Origin: an uncultured Methanoregula sp.
Lineage (GTDB): Archaea > Halobacteriota > Methanomicrobia > Methanomicrobiales > Methanospirillaceae
Length of the DNA: 64,000 bases
Direction of reading: 5' to 3'
Assembly: GCF_963667735.1 (NCBI RefSeq)
Contig: NZ_OY763919.1
Location: forward strand, 310,001-374,000
Of this stretch, positions 31,963-42,003 are shown one piece after another (position 1 is the stretch's first letter; each line of letters begins with the position of its first letter). The notes beneath the pieces were generated by a model. That model was not told where the DNA came from, made no database searches, and saw only the letters and a program-made list of their open reading frames with translations. The translations under genes and the position numbers were made by a program.

Positions 31963-33335
31963 ACAGCAACAGCTGCCCTGGTTGCCGCAGGAGACGGACC
32001 GCCGGGTGCGTTCCTGATGGAGACGGAATACGTCACATCGAGAGCATGATCGATCTCCTTCTGGGTGAGCCCTTTTTTCTTCAAGGAGATCCCCGGTCCG
32101 ACCTCCTTTGCCGCTGCCTCAAGGGTCGAAAGCGTGAGATCGCCCTTCTGGACTGCTCTCCCGACAATGTTGTGGGCGGTCCGGAACGGGATCTCGTAGG
32201 ACCGCACGAGCGTATCGGCAAGCTCGGTGGCGGTCGAGAACCCTTTTCCGGCCTCCTCGCCCATCCGCTTCGTGTCGAACCGTGCGCTTGCAAGCATGCC
32301 TGCAAGGAGCCGCAGGCAGATCCTGGCGTCCTGCATCCCGCGCCAGATATTCGGGGTGAGCTCCTGGAGATCGCGGTTGTAACTCAGGGGAAGGCCTTTT
32401 ACGATCACGAGGGCTGCAGAGAATGCGCCGAAGACCGAGCCGGTCTTGGCCCGCAGGATCTCCGCGGTATCCGGGTTCTTCTTCTGGGGCATGATGGACG
32501 ATGTGGAGCAGAACGCATCGTCAAGGGTGACGAATTTTGCAAACGAGGTGCTCCAGACGATCAGTTCCTCCGCGAGCCGACTCGTGTTCGTCATGAGGAT
32601 CGAGAGATCGGCAAGGGACTCAAGTGCAAAATCCCGGGTTGCGACAGCGTCCATCGTATTGATGACAAGACCGTCGAAGCCGAGAAGGGATGACGTGTAT
32701 TCCCGGTCAATCGGGTAGCCGGTGGAGGCGAAGGCAGCTGCCCCGAGTGGGGAGAGATTGACGCGGGCGTACGTGTCCCGCAGCCGGTCGAAGTCGCGGG
32801 AGAAGGCCTGCTCGTAGGCCAGGAGGTGATGGGCGAGCGTTGTCGGCTGGGCGTACTGAAGATGGGTGAATCCCGGCATGACGGATCCGGTGTGCTCTTT
32901 TGCAAGGGTGACGAGAACTTCCCGCACCGCGAGGACCTCTTCCATCAAGCCGAGCAGTTCTTCGCGCAGGCGTATCCGGATGCAGGTGGCAACCTCATCG
33001 TTGCGGGACCGGCCCATATGCATCCGGCCACCGGCTTCGGGACCGGCAGCTTCGATGATGAGCGCCTCAATCCCTGCGTGGACATCCTCGAAGCGTTCGT
33101 CGAACACTTCCTCAGGAATACCGCTGTCAACCAGTTCAAGAAGAGCAGGAACCAGCTGTTCCGTGATCTCTTTTTCGATGATCTTCTGTTTGTCCAGCAT
33201 CAGGACATGGGCAATATCCACGAGCAGGTCTGCATCGGCAATATGGCGGTCGGCCTGCATGGAGGACAGAAAATGCATCATATCACCGGTCCGTTCACCG
33301 GACAGGCGCCCCCTTCTCACTACATCGGTTCGCAT
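31854..33335 (-). CDS. argH: Argininosuccinate lyase
   Basis: Last enzyme of arginine synthesis, splitting argininosuccinate into arginine and fumarate; 493 residues. The superfamily signature is SSIMPQKKNPD, and HMGRSRNDEVAT carries the substrate-binding region. The ATG at 33335 has GGGGTGA just upstream and gives the normal N-terminus. The stop overlaps the start region of gatD, tying argH, gatD and gatE into one operon. Confidence 0.95.
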   Translation of the reverse strand: MRTDVVRRGRLSGERTGDMMHFLSSMQADRHIADADLLVDIAHVLMLDKQKIIEKEITEQLVPALLELVDSGIPEEVFDERFEDVHAGIEALIIEAAGPEAGGRMHMGRSRNDEVATCIRIRLREELLGLMEEVLAVREVLVTLAKEHTGSVMPGFTHLQYAQPTTLAHHLLAYEQAFSRDFDRLRDTYARVNLSPLGAAAFASTGYPIDREYTSSLLGFDGLVINTMDAVATRDFALESLADLSILMTNTSRLAEELIVWSTSFAKFVTLDDAFCSTSSIMPQKKNPDTAEILRAKTGSVFGAFSAALVIVKGLPLSYNRDLQELTPNIWRGMQDARICLRLLAGMLASARFDTKRMGEEAGKGFSTATELADTLVRSYEIPFRTAHNIVGRAVQKGDLTLSTLEAAAKEVGPGISLKKKGLTQKEIDHALDVTYSVSIRNAPGGPSPAATRAAVAVCGRRLKADSALTCKTLENLGKARTNLITKARRRIA

Positions 33336-33379
33336 CCGTTCACCCCTTGATTCCTGCGTAATTATTGGTCGTGAAATGA

Positions 33380-33913
33380 TTAAAGCCACGCCTTGCGTGC
33401 GGCCAGTTCGATTGCCCGCTGGACCGATTCCTTCGGGATGATCGTTGCCACCGGGATATGGACGAGCTGTTCGATCACGCTCGACACAATCGGGGCACAT
33501 ACGATTGCTACAGCGCCTTCGCGTTCCGCCCTGACCGCTGCAACGATCGCATCTTCCATGGTGTGGACCGGGTATTCCCGGATTTTTACATGGCGTGAAT
33601 CCACATCGGCAGTCCTCTCTTCGATGGTCTCAAGAACCGGCCTTGCCACGATGAGGCCGATGAATTCGCCCTCGCCCGTCCGGTAGAACTGCCGGATTGC
33701 ATGAATAATTCCCCGCAGGGTGGATAGATTGGGGGACCGTTTCCCATGGAGGATCTTATAGAGCGAACTCTGGGCTATCCCGCTCTTCTCCGACAATTCC
33801 CGGATACTGATCCGGAGATCCCGGTGAAGGAGATCATCCAGTGCCCTGACAAACTCCTCGTCCGATATGAGAGCGGCGCGCATGAGCCGGTCTATTGGAT
33901 CGATCTGTACCAT
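33380..33913 (-). CDS. XRE-type HTH transcriptional regulator
   Basis: A 177-residue regulator. The helix-turn-helix is at about residues 35-70 (ISIRELSEKSGIAQSSLYKILHGKRSP), followed by a C-terminal ligand-like domain that includes VARPVLETIEE and IVCAPIVSSVIEQLVHIPVATIIP. Such regulators are common in methanogens and generally local. It is divergent from the ABC importer that starts at 34114 and its start lies only 200 bases away, so that operon is the likely target. The ligand is unknown. Confidence 0.85.
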   Translation of the reverse strand: MVQIDPIDRLMRAALISDEEFVRALDDLLHRDLRISIRELSEKSGIAQSSLYKILHGKRSPNLSTLRGIIHAIRQFYRTGEGEFIGLIVARPVLETIEERTADVDSRHVKIREYPVHTMEDAIVAAVRAEREGAVAIVCAPIVSSVIEQLVHIPVATIIPKESVQRAIELAARKAWL

Positions 33914-34046
33914 AATAGTTACCCAATAGGGTTAATTCTGGATAAAAATTTTCGTTTTGTCCACCAGCAAGTACATCGTTCTGGATAAATTGTGGACAAT
34001 TATACCCGGTTTATTACCTTTTTGTCATAAAAATGGCAAAAAATTC

Positions 34047-34061
34047 TATAAATGTATAAAT
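34047..34061 (+). promoter_or_regulatory. TATA box of the SsuABC-like importer
   Basis: TATAAATGTATAAAT about 55-65 bases before the binding-protein ATG. It lies within the 200-base divergent spacer shared with the HTH regulator gene. Confidence 0.6.
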
Positions 34062-34113
34062 AATTTGTCTTAAACGCACACTTTTTTATGATTGCCAGAA
34101 CAACACTCCCGGT

Positions 34114-35130
34114 ATGAAAATGATGAGAATGACAGCAATTGCATTCATCGCCATTGCCCTGATACTGCTCACCGCCGGCTGCACCCAGCCCGCGGCAACT
34201 ACCGGTACAACAACCCCGTCCGCAACACCGGCTCCGGTCAAGGAACTCCGGATCGGGTACCAGCCCAGCACCCACCAGATGGCAGAGATCATCGCCATGG
34301 AGAAAGGATGGTGGCAGCAGGACCTTGCACCGCTCGGGGTCCAGAATGTCAGCGACAAGCTCTTCCCGACCGGTGCACCCGAGATGCAGGCCATGCTCGC
34401 CGGGGACATTGATGTGGCCTATGTTGGCGCAGCACCGGTCCTGAGCGCGGTCTCCACCGGGCTCGATGCAAAGATCATAGCCGGTGTCAACACCCAAGGG
34501 TCCGATCTCGTAGTCCGGAACAATCTCGATTACAAGGGCCCACAGAGCCTCAAAGGCTTAACGGTCGCGACCTTCCAGGCCGGCACCATCCAGGACACCG
34601 TCCTGCGCAACTGGCTCACCAAGAACAACATCACCCCCGACAAGGATGTCATCATCAAGGGAATGAACGGCGGCGATGCGGTCACCGCACTGGCTGCCGG
34701 CAAGGTCGATGCAATCTTCCTGCCCACCCCGTCCCCGAGCACGGTTGTCAACCAGGGAAGCGGAAAGATCGTTGCCCACTCGGGTGAGATGTATCCCAAT
34801 CACACCTGCTGCGTGCTCGTTGTCAGCGGCAAGCTGATCCGGGAACACCCGGAGATTGTCCGGCAGATCATCAAGACAAATGACAAGGCCGTTTTGTACA
34901 ACCAGCAGAATCCCGACGAGGCTGCACAGATCTATGCAACCAAGACCGGTGCGAAACTGGCAGATGTCAAGGATTCCTTAAAGGAATGGGACGGCAACTG
35001 GGCATCGGATCCCAATGTCATCGTAGCGCCCGTGCTTGACTATGCAAAGATCCAGTACGATCTCGGTTACCTCAAGAAACCCTTAACCCAGGACCAGCTC
35101 TTCGATCTGAGCTTCTACAAACAGGGATAA
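34114..35130 (+). CDS. ABC importer substrate-binding lipoprotein (SsuA/NMT1-like)
   Basis: Extracytoplasmic binding protein of the nitrate/sulfonate/taurine/thiamine-precursor (NMT1/SsuA) family, 338 residues. Lipobox LLTAGC after a 16-residue hydrophobic core, then a Thr/Pro linker. The domain opens LRIGYQPSTHQMAEIIAMEKGWW, and GDIDVAYVGAAPVL is the classical SsuA motif. The start is taken at the first ATG at the end of the leader; ATG 34123 or 34126 is also possible. Substrate unknown. First gene of a three-gene operon with permease and ATPase. Confidence 0.92.
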   Translation: MKMMRMTAIAFIAIALILLTAGCTQPAATTGTTTPSATPAPVKELRIGYQPSTHQMAEIIAMEKGWWQQDLAPLGVQNVSDKLFPTGAPEMQAMLAGDIDVAYVGAAPVLSAVSTGLDAKIIAGVNTQGSDLVVRNNLDYKGPQSLKGLTVATFQAGTIQDTVLRNWLTKNNITPDKDVIIKGMNGGDAVTALAAGKVDAIFLPTPSPSTVVNQGSGKIVAHSGEMYPNHTCCVLVVSGKLIREHPEIVRQIIKTNDKAVLYNQQNPDEAAQIYATKTGAKLADVKDSLKEWDGNWASDPNVIVAPVLDYAKIQYDLGYLKKPLTQDQLFDLSFYKQG

Positions 35131-35146
35131 GAGTATCCAACCAATC

Positions 35147-35153
35147 TTTTTTT
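35147..35153 (+). terminator. T-run after the binding protein
   Basis: Seven T residues 17 bases after the stop. It may act as partial terminator, giving more binding protein than permease, a common pattern in ABC operons. Confidence 0.35.
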
Positions 35154-35232
35154 CCCTTAACGTTCTTTAGTATATACAAACCCCCGGGATACCACAGGGT
35201 CAGACAGCCCACCCGGGACAGGATCAGGATCC

Positions 35233-36018
35233 ATGAGAAACGCAAAAGAGAATCGGGCGAGCTGGCTGTTTGGCGCGTTTGCACTCGTGCTTGCACTCGT
35301 CATGTGGCAGATTGTTGCCCAGTTCATCATCCGCTCCCCGTTCATTCTTCCCGCCCCGACGGATGTTGTCGCAGCCTTTGCAAGCCTACTCAATCACGGC
35401 ACGATTCTCCTCGACATCCAGGCAAGTCTCATCCACTTTGCAATCGGGCTCGGCCTGGCGCTCATCGTGGGCATTCCGCTGGGGATCGCGATGGGGTGGT
35501 ACCACCGGTTCGATGCCTTCATCGATCCCATTGTCGAACTGCTCCGTCCCATCCCCCCGCTCGCATGGATCCCGTTCGCCATCATCTGGTTTGGCCTGAC
35601 TGCATTCTCGGGAGGATTCATCATCTTCGTCGGGGCGGTCTTCCCGGTCATCATCAACACGTACAGCGGCCTGCGGGGCGTCCCCCGGATCTTTGTCGAG
35701 GCAGGAAAGATGCTCGGGTGTACGAAAGACCGGGACCTGATACGGTATATTGCATTCCCGGCAGCTCTGCCATCAATCGTTGCCGGTATCCGGATCGCCA
35801 CCGGCGTAGGATGGATGTGCCTTGTGGCTGCCGAACTCTTCGGGGTCTCGAACTACGGCCTTGGCCAGAAACTCTGGTGGTACTATAATCTCCACCAGAT
35901 GGACAGTGTCGTTGTCTACATGATCATACTCGGGCTTATCGGCCTGGCATTCGATATGGCGTTCCGGTTTTGCATCGAGCGGCTGTTCCTGAAATGGCGG
36001 ACCGGGGAGGTGGCATGA
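35233..36018 (+). CDS. ABC importer permease (SsuC/TauC-like)
   Basis: Permease of the importer, 261 residues with about six helices. The cytoplasmic EAA-like coupling loop is visible as FVEAGKMLGCTKDRDLIRYIAFPAALPSI. ATG 35233 fits and is preceded by an imperfect GGATC. The ATPase gene follows the stop by one base. Confidence 0.92.
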   Translation: MRNAKENRASWLFGAFALVLALVMWQIVAQFIIRSPFILPAPTDVVAAFASLLNHGTILLDIQASLIHFAIGLGLALIVGIPLGIAMGWYHRFDAFIDPIVELLRPIPPLAWIPFAIIWFGLTAFSGGFIIFVGAVFPVIINTYSGLRGVPRIFVEAGKMLGCTKDRDLIRYIAFPAALPSIVAGIRIATGVGWMCLVAAELFGVSNYGLGQKLWWYYNLHQMDSVVVYMIILGLIGLAFDMAFRFCIERLFLKWRTGEVA

Positions 36019-36019
36019 T

Positions 36020-36781
36020 ATGGGCGATCTTGAGATCCGAAACCTGAACCAGTCCTTCCTGCGGGAGGACGGGAGCCGGCTTATTGTCCTGGACAACCTC
36101 AACTTCGAAGTGAAGGACAAGGAATTCATCTGCATCCTCGGCTCATCCGGCTGCGGGAAGACAACGCTGCTGCGCCTTATCGCCGGCCTTGACGAAGCGC
36201 AGGATGGGTCGATCATCATCGATGGAGAGGAGATAAAGGGCCAGAACCCGAAGGTGGGCATGGTCTTCCAGGAATATTCCCTCTTCCCGTGGAGAACGGT
36301 CATCGACAACATCGCATTCGGCCTCGAGATGAGAGGGGTGTCAAAGGAGGATCGGTATATGGTTGCCGAATGGTACCTCGATCTCGTCAACCTCGCGCAG
36401 TTCCGGGACAGTTACCCGTCAGAACTCTCCGGAGGGATGCGCCAGCGGGTGGCCGTTGCCCGGGCGCTCACGCTCGACCCGGTCCTGCTCCTCATGGACG
36501 AGCCGTTCGGAGCCCTCGATGCCCAGACCCGGAACAAGCTCCAGCAGGAGCTGCTCCAGATCTGGGAGAAGACAAAAAAGATGATCGTCTTCATCACGCA
36601 CAGCGTGGATGAAGCGGTCTATCTGTCGGACCGGATCATTGTCATGACGCCCCGCCCGGGCAGGATCTGCAAGATCTTCCCGGTGCCGCTGCCCCGGCCC
36701 CGGGACCGGACAAGCGTAGAGTTCGCGCAGGTCCGGCGCGATGTTCTCGATCTTATAAACCAGAACTGCTCTATCCAGTAA
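36020..36781 (+). CDS. ABC importer ATPase (SsuB/TauB-like)
   Basis: Nucleotide-binding subunit, 253 residues. Walker A GSSGCGKTT, Q-loop VFQEYSLFPWRTV, signature LSGGMRQRVAVARAL, Walker B LLLMDEPFGALD and H-loop FITHSVDEAV are all present. SsuB/NrtD-like ATPases share the FPWRTV form. It completes the importer; whether it takes up a sulfonate, thiamine precursor or another anion is unknown. Confidence 0.95.
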   Translation: MGDLEIRNLNQSFLREDGSRLIVLDNLNFEVKDKEFICILGSSGCGKTTLLRLIAGLDEAQDGSIIIDGEEIKGQNPKVGMVFQEYSLFPWRTVIDNIAFGLEMRGVSKEDRYMVAEWYLDLVNLAQFRDSYPSELSGGMRQRVAVARALTLDPVLLLMDEPFGALDAQTRNKLQQELLQIWEKTKKMIVFITHSVDEAVYLSDRIIVMTPRPGRICKIFPVPLPRPRDRTSVEFAQVRRDVLDLINQNCSIQ

Positions 36782-36902
36782 GGTTTAATATGCCTCATAT
36801 CCATTTTATACAAGCAGTTTGTGAAGCGTACCGGCATTGATATCAGATAAGTTCCCGATATTATTGCCCGCTTTTAGCAATATTTCACAGGAGTAGGACG
36901 CG

Positions 36903-37640
36903 ATGGTTAGAAAACCGGCAAAGATGTACAGGAACATTTCCAAGAAAGCCTATACCAGACGTAAATATATGGGCGGTGTTCCCGGAAGCAAGATCGTGCA
37001 GTTCGAGATGGGCAACCTCTCACAGGAATTCCCCACCGAAGTTGACCTTATTGTCGAAGAAGCATGCCAGATCCGGCACTCTGCCCTTGAGGCTGCCCGC
37101 ATCACCGCAAACCGCCGGCTGATGAAGGATGTCGGCAGGTCCAACTTCCACTTCAAGGTACGCGTCTTCCCCCACCACGTCCTGCGCGAAAACAAGCAGG
37201 CAACCGGCGCCGGTGCGGACCGTGTCTCGGAAGGGATGCGCCTTGCATTCGGCAAGGCTGTCGGCACTGCCGCACGGGTCGAGCCGGGCCAGAAGCTCAT
37301 GACGGTCTACTCCACGCCCCAGTACCTTGAGAAGATCAAGGATGCACTCCGGCACAGCGGCCACAAGCTCCCGACTCCCTCGCACCTGAAGGTGAGCGAG
37401 ATCAAGGTCAGCGGCAGGATCATTGCAGCACCCAAGCTCGTTGGCGAGAAGGTTGTTGCAGCACCGGTCGCAACCGAAGAGGCAGCCGCAGCAGCCGAAC
37501 CCGCAAAGGGTGCAGCACCTGCAGCAAAGGGCGGCAAGGATGCAAAGGCAGCAGCACCGGCCAAGGGTGGCAAGGATGCCGCACCTGCAAAGGCTGACGA
37601 GAAGAAAGGCGCAGCCCCGGCAAAGGGCGGCAAAAAGTAA
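36903..37640 (+). CDS. rpl10e: Ribosomal protein L10e (uL16) with Ala/Lys/Gly-rich tail
   Basis: Large-subunit ribosomal protein L10e, 245 residues. Residues 1-175 carry the conserved fold, with [20 protein letters not shown] at the start and [20 protein letters not shown] near the end. Archaeal L10e normally stops at about 175 residues. Here a further tail of about 65 residues is built from repeats of [17 protein letters not shown], rich in Ala, Lys and Gly. The tail is in frame and codon use is normal. It is probably unstructured and may touch RNA. A strong T-run follows the stop. Confidence 0.95.
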   Translation: MVRKPAKMYRNISKKAYTRRKYMGGVPGSKIVQFEMGNLSQEFPTEVDLIVEEACQIRHSALEAARITANRRLMKDVGRSNFHFKVRVFPHHVLRENKQATGAGADRVSEGMRLAFGKAVGTAARVEPGQKLMTVYSTPQYLEKIKDALRHSGHKLPTPSHLKVSEIKVSGRIIAAPKLVGEKVVAAPVATEEAAAAAEPAKGAAPAAKGGKDAKAAAPAKGGKDAAPAKADEKKGAAPAKGGKK

Positions 37641-37654
37641 TTTTTTCTTTTTTT
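37641..37654 (+). terminator. T-run terminator after L10e
   Basis: Thirteen T residues interrupted by a single C, directly after the L10e stop. Confidence 0.6.
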
Positions 37655-37866
37655 ACAGCAGTTTTATAGCAGTCGTGCTGGTTTGTGTGCCAGCCATGAA
37701 ATGGTAAAACAAGTTCCATCCCCTATCCATTTTTCCCATAAAAATGACGGGAAGTCAACACACATTCCATCGCATCACCGGAATCAAAACAGCCGAAAGA
37801 CACTCCCACAGAAGAGATCATGAGAGTGATCGGGAAAGGGGGAATGCAAAAGAGCTGCACTGAACA

Positions 37867-38982
37867 CTATACCGTCCGATGGTTTTTGATCCAGCCGTTG
37901 AGAACAATCCCGTCAATCACGGGATTCCCGTAAAGGTTGCTGATGATGCCTTCCATGGTGAAGAGTTCCCCCTCGGCATTTTTCACGCGCATGTGGAAGG
38001 GTTTCACGATCCCGGGATTGTTCAGAATCTCAAGGAAGATATTCTGGAGTTTGGGCAACTCTTCTTCGTCGAGTATCATTGAAATCGGCTTTCCGATAAG
38101 ATGTTCGCCGGGGTACCCGAGAGAGCGGTTGATGGACGGGCTCTCGTACCGGAGCGATCCGTCCTTGTTGAGGATGGCAATGATATCCGAGGCATCCTCA
38201 ACCAGTGACCGGAAATATTCTTCATTCTGGCGGGACTGCTCCTCCATCTTTTTACTCAGGGTGATGTTCCGGATGTATACCGCATAGAGCACAACGTCGT
38301 CGTGAGGATTCCGGACCGGGTAGAGGGTGACTTCAAACCACTTCCCGTTGAAATTTTCTTCAAAACAGAGAGGCGTTACCCGGATCGGGCTGATATTCCA
38401 CCCGGCCATCTTCGGGGAGATGATCCCCTGGCTGACAAGCTCCGAGACATTCGAACCTATCAGTTCCTTCACGTTCTTTCCCGCATGGTTCGCAAGGGCG
38501 GCATTCACGGCCTGGAAACGCCCGCCGATATCCACAAGGAACAGGATATCGTCTATCGCATTCAGGAGAACGCGGGTTGTCTCCTCGCTCACTCTCAGGG
38601 CATTTTCCATGGAATGCTTATACAGCGCCATCTCGATGTTTGTCTTGAGTTCCAGCTCCCGGAATGGTTTGAGGATATACCCGAAGGGCTCGGTTATCTT
38701 TGCCCGGGCGAGGAAATTGTCATCGCTGTACGCAGTCAGATAGATGATCGGGATACGGTATTTTGCTTTTATGATTTCCGCAGCTTCGATCCCGTTCATC
38801 TTTCCGGCAAGCATGATGTCCATGAGGATGATATCGGGATGCAGATCGCCCGCATTTTTCACGGCCAGCTCTCCCGTGGGAGCTATCGCACAGACATTAT
38901 AGCCAAGATCGGTCAGGCTCCTTCTCAGATCCATGCTGGTCACGGCTTCATCTTCGACAACAAGTATCTTTGTTTCACTCAA
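37867..38982 (-). CDS. Response regulator with PAS domains
   Basis: Output partner of the large kinase upstream, 371 residues. A CheY-like receiver (about residues 1-120, phospho-acceptor Asp in IILMDIMLAG, Lys in YILKPF) is followed by two PAS domains (about 135-240 and 255-360) and no DNA-binding or catalytic domain. The start is the TTG at 38982, which lies within the last codons of the kinase gene and has GGAGGAG 6 bases upstream, so the two are translationally coupled. In methanogens such receivers probably pass the signal through protein contacts. Confidence 0.9.
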   Translation of the reverse strand: MSETKILVVEDEAVTSMDLRRSLTDLGYNVCAIAPTGELAVKNAGDLHPDIILMDIMLAGKMNGIEAAEIIKAKYRIPIIYLTAYSDDNFLARAKITEPFGYILKPFRELELKTNIEMALYKHSMENALRVSEETTRVLLNAIDDILFLVDIGGRFQAVNAALANHAGKNVKELIGSNVSELVSQGIISPKMAGWNISPIRVTPLCFEENFNGKWFEVTLYPVRNPHDDVVLYAVYIRNITLSKKMEEQSRQNEEYFRSLVEDASDIIAILNKDGSLRYESPSINRSLGYPGEHLIGKPISMILDEEELPKLQNIFLEILNNPGIVKPFHMRVKNAEGELFTMEGIISNLYGNPVIDGIVLNGWIKNHRTV

Positions 38983-41755
38983 ATTGTTCTCCTCCCTGAG
39001 TAGGTTCAATAGTAAAGGTGATCGTATATCCTGTTCCGGAACCCCGGTTAAGGGTGATCGTTCCCTGGATCTGGCGCACCAGCGAGTTGACGAGCTGCAG
39101 TCCCAGGGTATCAGTCTGATCGAGAGTCACCGTCTCGGGAAGACCGATCCCATCGTCCTGCATCACAAGGGTGTAGCGATCGCCATCTCTCCTAATGTCA
39201 ACGACAATAGTCCCGGTCCGGTTATCCGGGAAAGCATATTTCAGGGAATTGGTGATCATCTCATTGATGATCAGGCTGAGCGGAATGGCCTTGTCGATAG
39301 GGATGACAATGCTCTCGGCATGGATCCGGATCGCGATGGTTTTCGGGGAGATGCCATAGGACTGAAGAAGATTCTCTGCAATTTTCTTGAGGTACTCCAG
39401 GTAATCGATCTCGGCTAAGTTCTTGGACTGGTAGAGCTTCTCATGCACAAGCGCTATCGACATCACCCGGTTCTGGCTTTCCTTGATCACGTCCCTGCTC
39501 TTGACATCCTTGATCATTTTTGCCTGCAGGTTGAGAAGACTGGAAATAACCTGCATGTTGTTCTTGACCCGGTGGTGAATCTCTTTTAAGAGAATCTCCT
39601 TCTCCTTTAAGGATGCGGCAACGCTGTCCTGGAGAGCTTTTCGCTCCGTGATATCCCGGGCAATACCGCTGAATCCGAGAAACACGCCGTCCGGACTGAT
39701 ATGCGGGGTCCCGTTCACCTCGAAGATATGAGAGATCTTCCTGCTGTCCAGAAACGTCAGTTCGATACCGGTAACCGGCTGCCTGAGCCGGATATTCTCC
39801 TCATGCAGGGAATGGAAAAAATCTCCCGCATGCTCCGGCATGAATTCTGCCGGGCTCTTTCCCAGACAGTCTTTCTCCGCATACCCGAGTATCGAAGATA
39901 TGTTCGGACTGATGTAGGTCAGGTATCCATCCTTGTCGATATGGAAGACCAGATCATTGGTCTGCTCAACAAGGGACCGGTATTTTTCTTCGCTCGCCAG
40001 GAGCTCCTCCATGACCCTCTTGCGCTCTTTTGCTTCGGACTGGAGGTTTCTGTTCATTTCATTGAGTTCGCTTGTACGCTCCTCGACTTTCTGTTCAAGT
40101 TCGGCAAAGGCCGTCTGCATGGCATCCTCTGCCCGTTTCCGGTCCGTGATGTCAAGGAAACTCTCAAGCATCAGGGATTTTCCTGAGATAACAACGGGGA
40201 TCGATGTCTTCAGGATAGGAATTTTTCTGCCATCGGGATTGAAAAGGATACATTCTGAAAAAGGGGATCTCTTGCCATTATCCGCTAACGGGGATTTGAC
40301 CGCCGTGTGACAGAGGAACGTTGCACATACAGCACCTACTATATCCCGTTTTTCTTTTCCTATCATCTTCACTGCCGCCGGATTGGCATCGATGATCGCA
40401 TAGGTTTCGGGATCGGTGATCACAAGGCCAGTCTGGACCGAGTCAAAGATGGTTTTGAGATATTTTTCACTGCTGACAAGTTCCTTCTCAGCATTCTTCC
40501 GGTCAGTAACGTCCTCGAGGGTTTCAAGAGCCCCGACAATTACCCCCTGATCATCCCGGATGGCAACGGCAGTGCCGTGAAGCCAGGTACCATGTTTTCC
40601 AAAATACGGGAAAAAATCCGTGAACTCAAATGCATCGTCGACATACCGGGAATTGCTGTATTTCCCTTCATACCAGACGGGGATCTCATCGAGTTTTTCA
40701 TCAACCAGGAGATCGGCGAGAAGCGGACGGGATGTCTTGTAAAAGGCTTTCCAGGCATTTTTTGTCAGCCGCACATCATGGGATTCAATGCCGCTGTACC
40801 GTTCCAGCGCCCGGTTCCAGTAAATCACCTCATGGTTCTTGTTGATCACGAACTGGGGGATGGAGGACCCGTCAATGATTGCATGAAGGCGCTGCTCGCT
40901 TGCCCGGATCGCATCTTCCATATTCTTACGCTCGGTGATATCGCGGGCAATGGAGAGGATGAGTTGTTTGCCATGTAATTCGAAGAGATGGGCATTCACC
41001 TCTACGGGAAATTCCGTGCCATCTTTTTTCCGGTAAATATTATCGAACGTGGCATGTCCCCGCCTCTGAATGGTCAGGGACAGGGCAGGAATTTTATCAA
41101 CGCATTTCGGGGAGAGAATCTCGTCGGGACACATCCGGAGCAGCTCTTCACGCGTGAAGCCCAGCCGGGTGCAGGCAATGTCATTGGCCATGATGTACCG
41201 CCCGGGAATTCCTTCCGGCAGCATCTCGTGAACAAAGATGGAGTCGTTTGCATTGTTAAAGAGCGTCCTGAAGAGTTCTTCGCTCTCTTTGAGCGCGCCC
41301 TCCACCCGCCGGCGGTTAACAATCTGCTCTACTTTGTTGACAAGATCAACATACATTGCCCGGGGATTGCCGCCTTTGGCAAGATAGAAATCCGCGCCTG
41401 AGGCATATGCCTCAATAACAACTTCCTCGTCACCTTTGCCGGTAAAAATGATAAATGGGATCTGGTTGCCCGCGTCCCGGAGGGTTCTCAAAAATTCTAT
41501 CCCGTCCTTTCCGGGCATCTGGTAATCGGAGATTATTACATCATAGGAATTGGTCTGGATCTTCTGGAGGGCATCGTCGACCGTCATGGTTGTGTCAACG
41601 AGAAAATGCCCGCGTTTTTCCAGGTACAGTTTTGTCGGGGCCAGGATGGTAGGTTCATCATCGACATACAGGACAGAGAAGACCGTGTTTTTCCCATCCC
41701 TTGAAGAAGGAGCACAGACGGATGCCTGCAGACCGTTCCCGGCACTACCACTCAT
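38975..41755 (-). CDS. Hybrid sensor histidine kinase (REC-PAS-PAS-PAS-PAS-HisKA_2-HATPase)
   Basis: A 926-residue cytoplasmic sensor without membrane segments. An N-terminal receiver (VLYVDDEPTIL, Asp in VIISDYQMPGKDG) is followed by four PAS domains ending with PAC motifs (SIARDITERK, EDVTDRKNAEKE, DITDRKRAED, IARDITERKAL), a coiled coil (AELEQKVEERTSELNEMN), the HisKA_2 dimerisation motif IHHRVKNNMQVISSLL with phospho-acceptor His and an HATPase with INEMITNSLKYAF and DDGIGLP. The ATG at 41755 has GAGG just upstream. The C-terminal end overlaps the TTG start of its response regulator. Signal unknown. Confidence 0.93.
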   Translation of the reverse strand: MSGSAGNGLQASVCAPSSRDGKNTVFSVLYVDDEPTILAPTKLYLEKRGHFLVDTTMTVDDALQKIQTNSYDVIISDYQMPGKDGIEFLRTLRDAGNQIPFIIFTGKGDEEVVIEAYASGADFYLAKGGNPRAMYVDLVNKVEQIVNRRRVEGALKESEELFRTLFNNANDSIFVHEMLPEGIPGRYIMANDIACTRLGFTREELLRMCPDEILSPKCVDKIPALSLTIQRRGHATFDNIYRKKDGTEFPVEVNAHLFELHGKQLILSIARDITERKNMEDAIRASEQRLHAIIDGSSIPQFVINKNHEVIYWNRALERYSGIESHDVRLTKNAWKAFYKTSRPLLADLLVDEKLDEIPVWYEGKYSNSRYVDDAFEFTDFFPYFGKHGTWLHGTAVAIRDDQGVIVGALETLEDVTDRKNAEKELVSSEKYLKTIFDSVQTGLVITDPETYAIIDANPAAVKMIGKEKRDIVGAVCATFLCHTAVKSPLADNGKRSPFSECILFNPDGRKIPILKTSIPVVISGKSLMLESFLDITDRKRAEDAMQTAFAELEQKVEERTSELNEMNRNLQSEAKERKRVMEELLASEEKYRSLVEQTNDLVFHIDKDGYLTYISPNISSILGYAEKDCLGKSPAEFMPEHAGDFFHSLHEENIRLRQPVTGIELTFLDSRKISHIFEVNGTPHISPDGVFLGFSGIARDITERKALQDSVAASLKEKEILLKEIHHRVKNNMQVISSLLNLQAKMIKDVKSRDVIKESQNRVMSIALVHEKLYQSKNLAEIDYLEYLKKIAENLLQSYGISPKTIAIRIHAESIVIPIDKAIPLSLIINEMITNSLKYAFPDNRTGTIVVDIRRDGDRYTLVMQDDGIGLPETVTLDQTDTLGLQLVNSLVRQIQGTITLNRGSGTGYTITFTIEPTQGGEQFE

Positions 41756-42003
41756 AGAATCCTCAGATAATAATTGTATAAACGAGCGCAGGGATATATG
41801 AATTTTATTATAATTCTCCGGAGAGATCCGCACCCAAAACGGACCCCGGCCAATAAACACAGATGACGCTGAATATGGGGCGAAGAGCGGATATCAGCGA
41901 TTAGGCCAGGCAGGAATCGGACCACTGCATGATATCGTAAAAAACGGAACCCGGAAAGTTCGGTTATCCCAAAAAAGATCCACTCATAAAAATAGTTGAA
42001 AAA

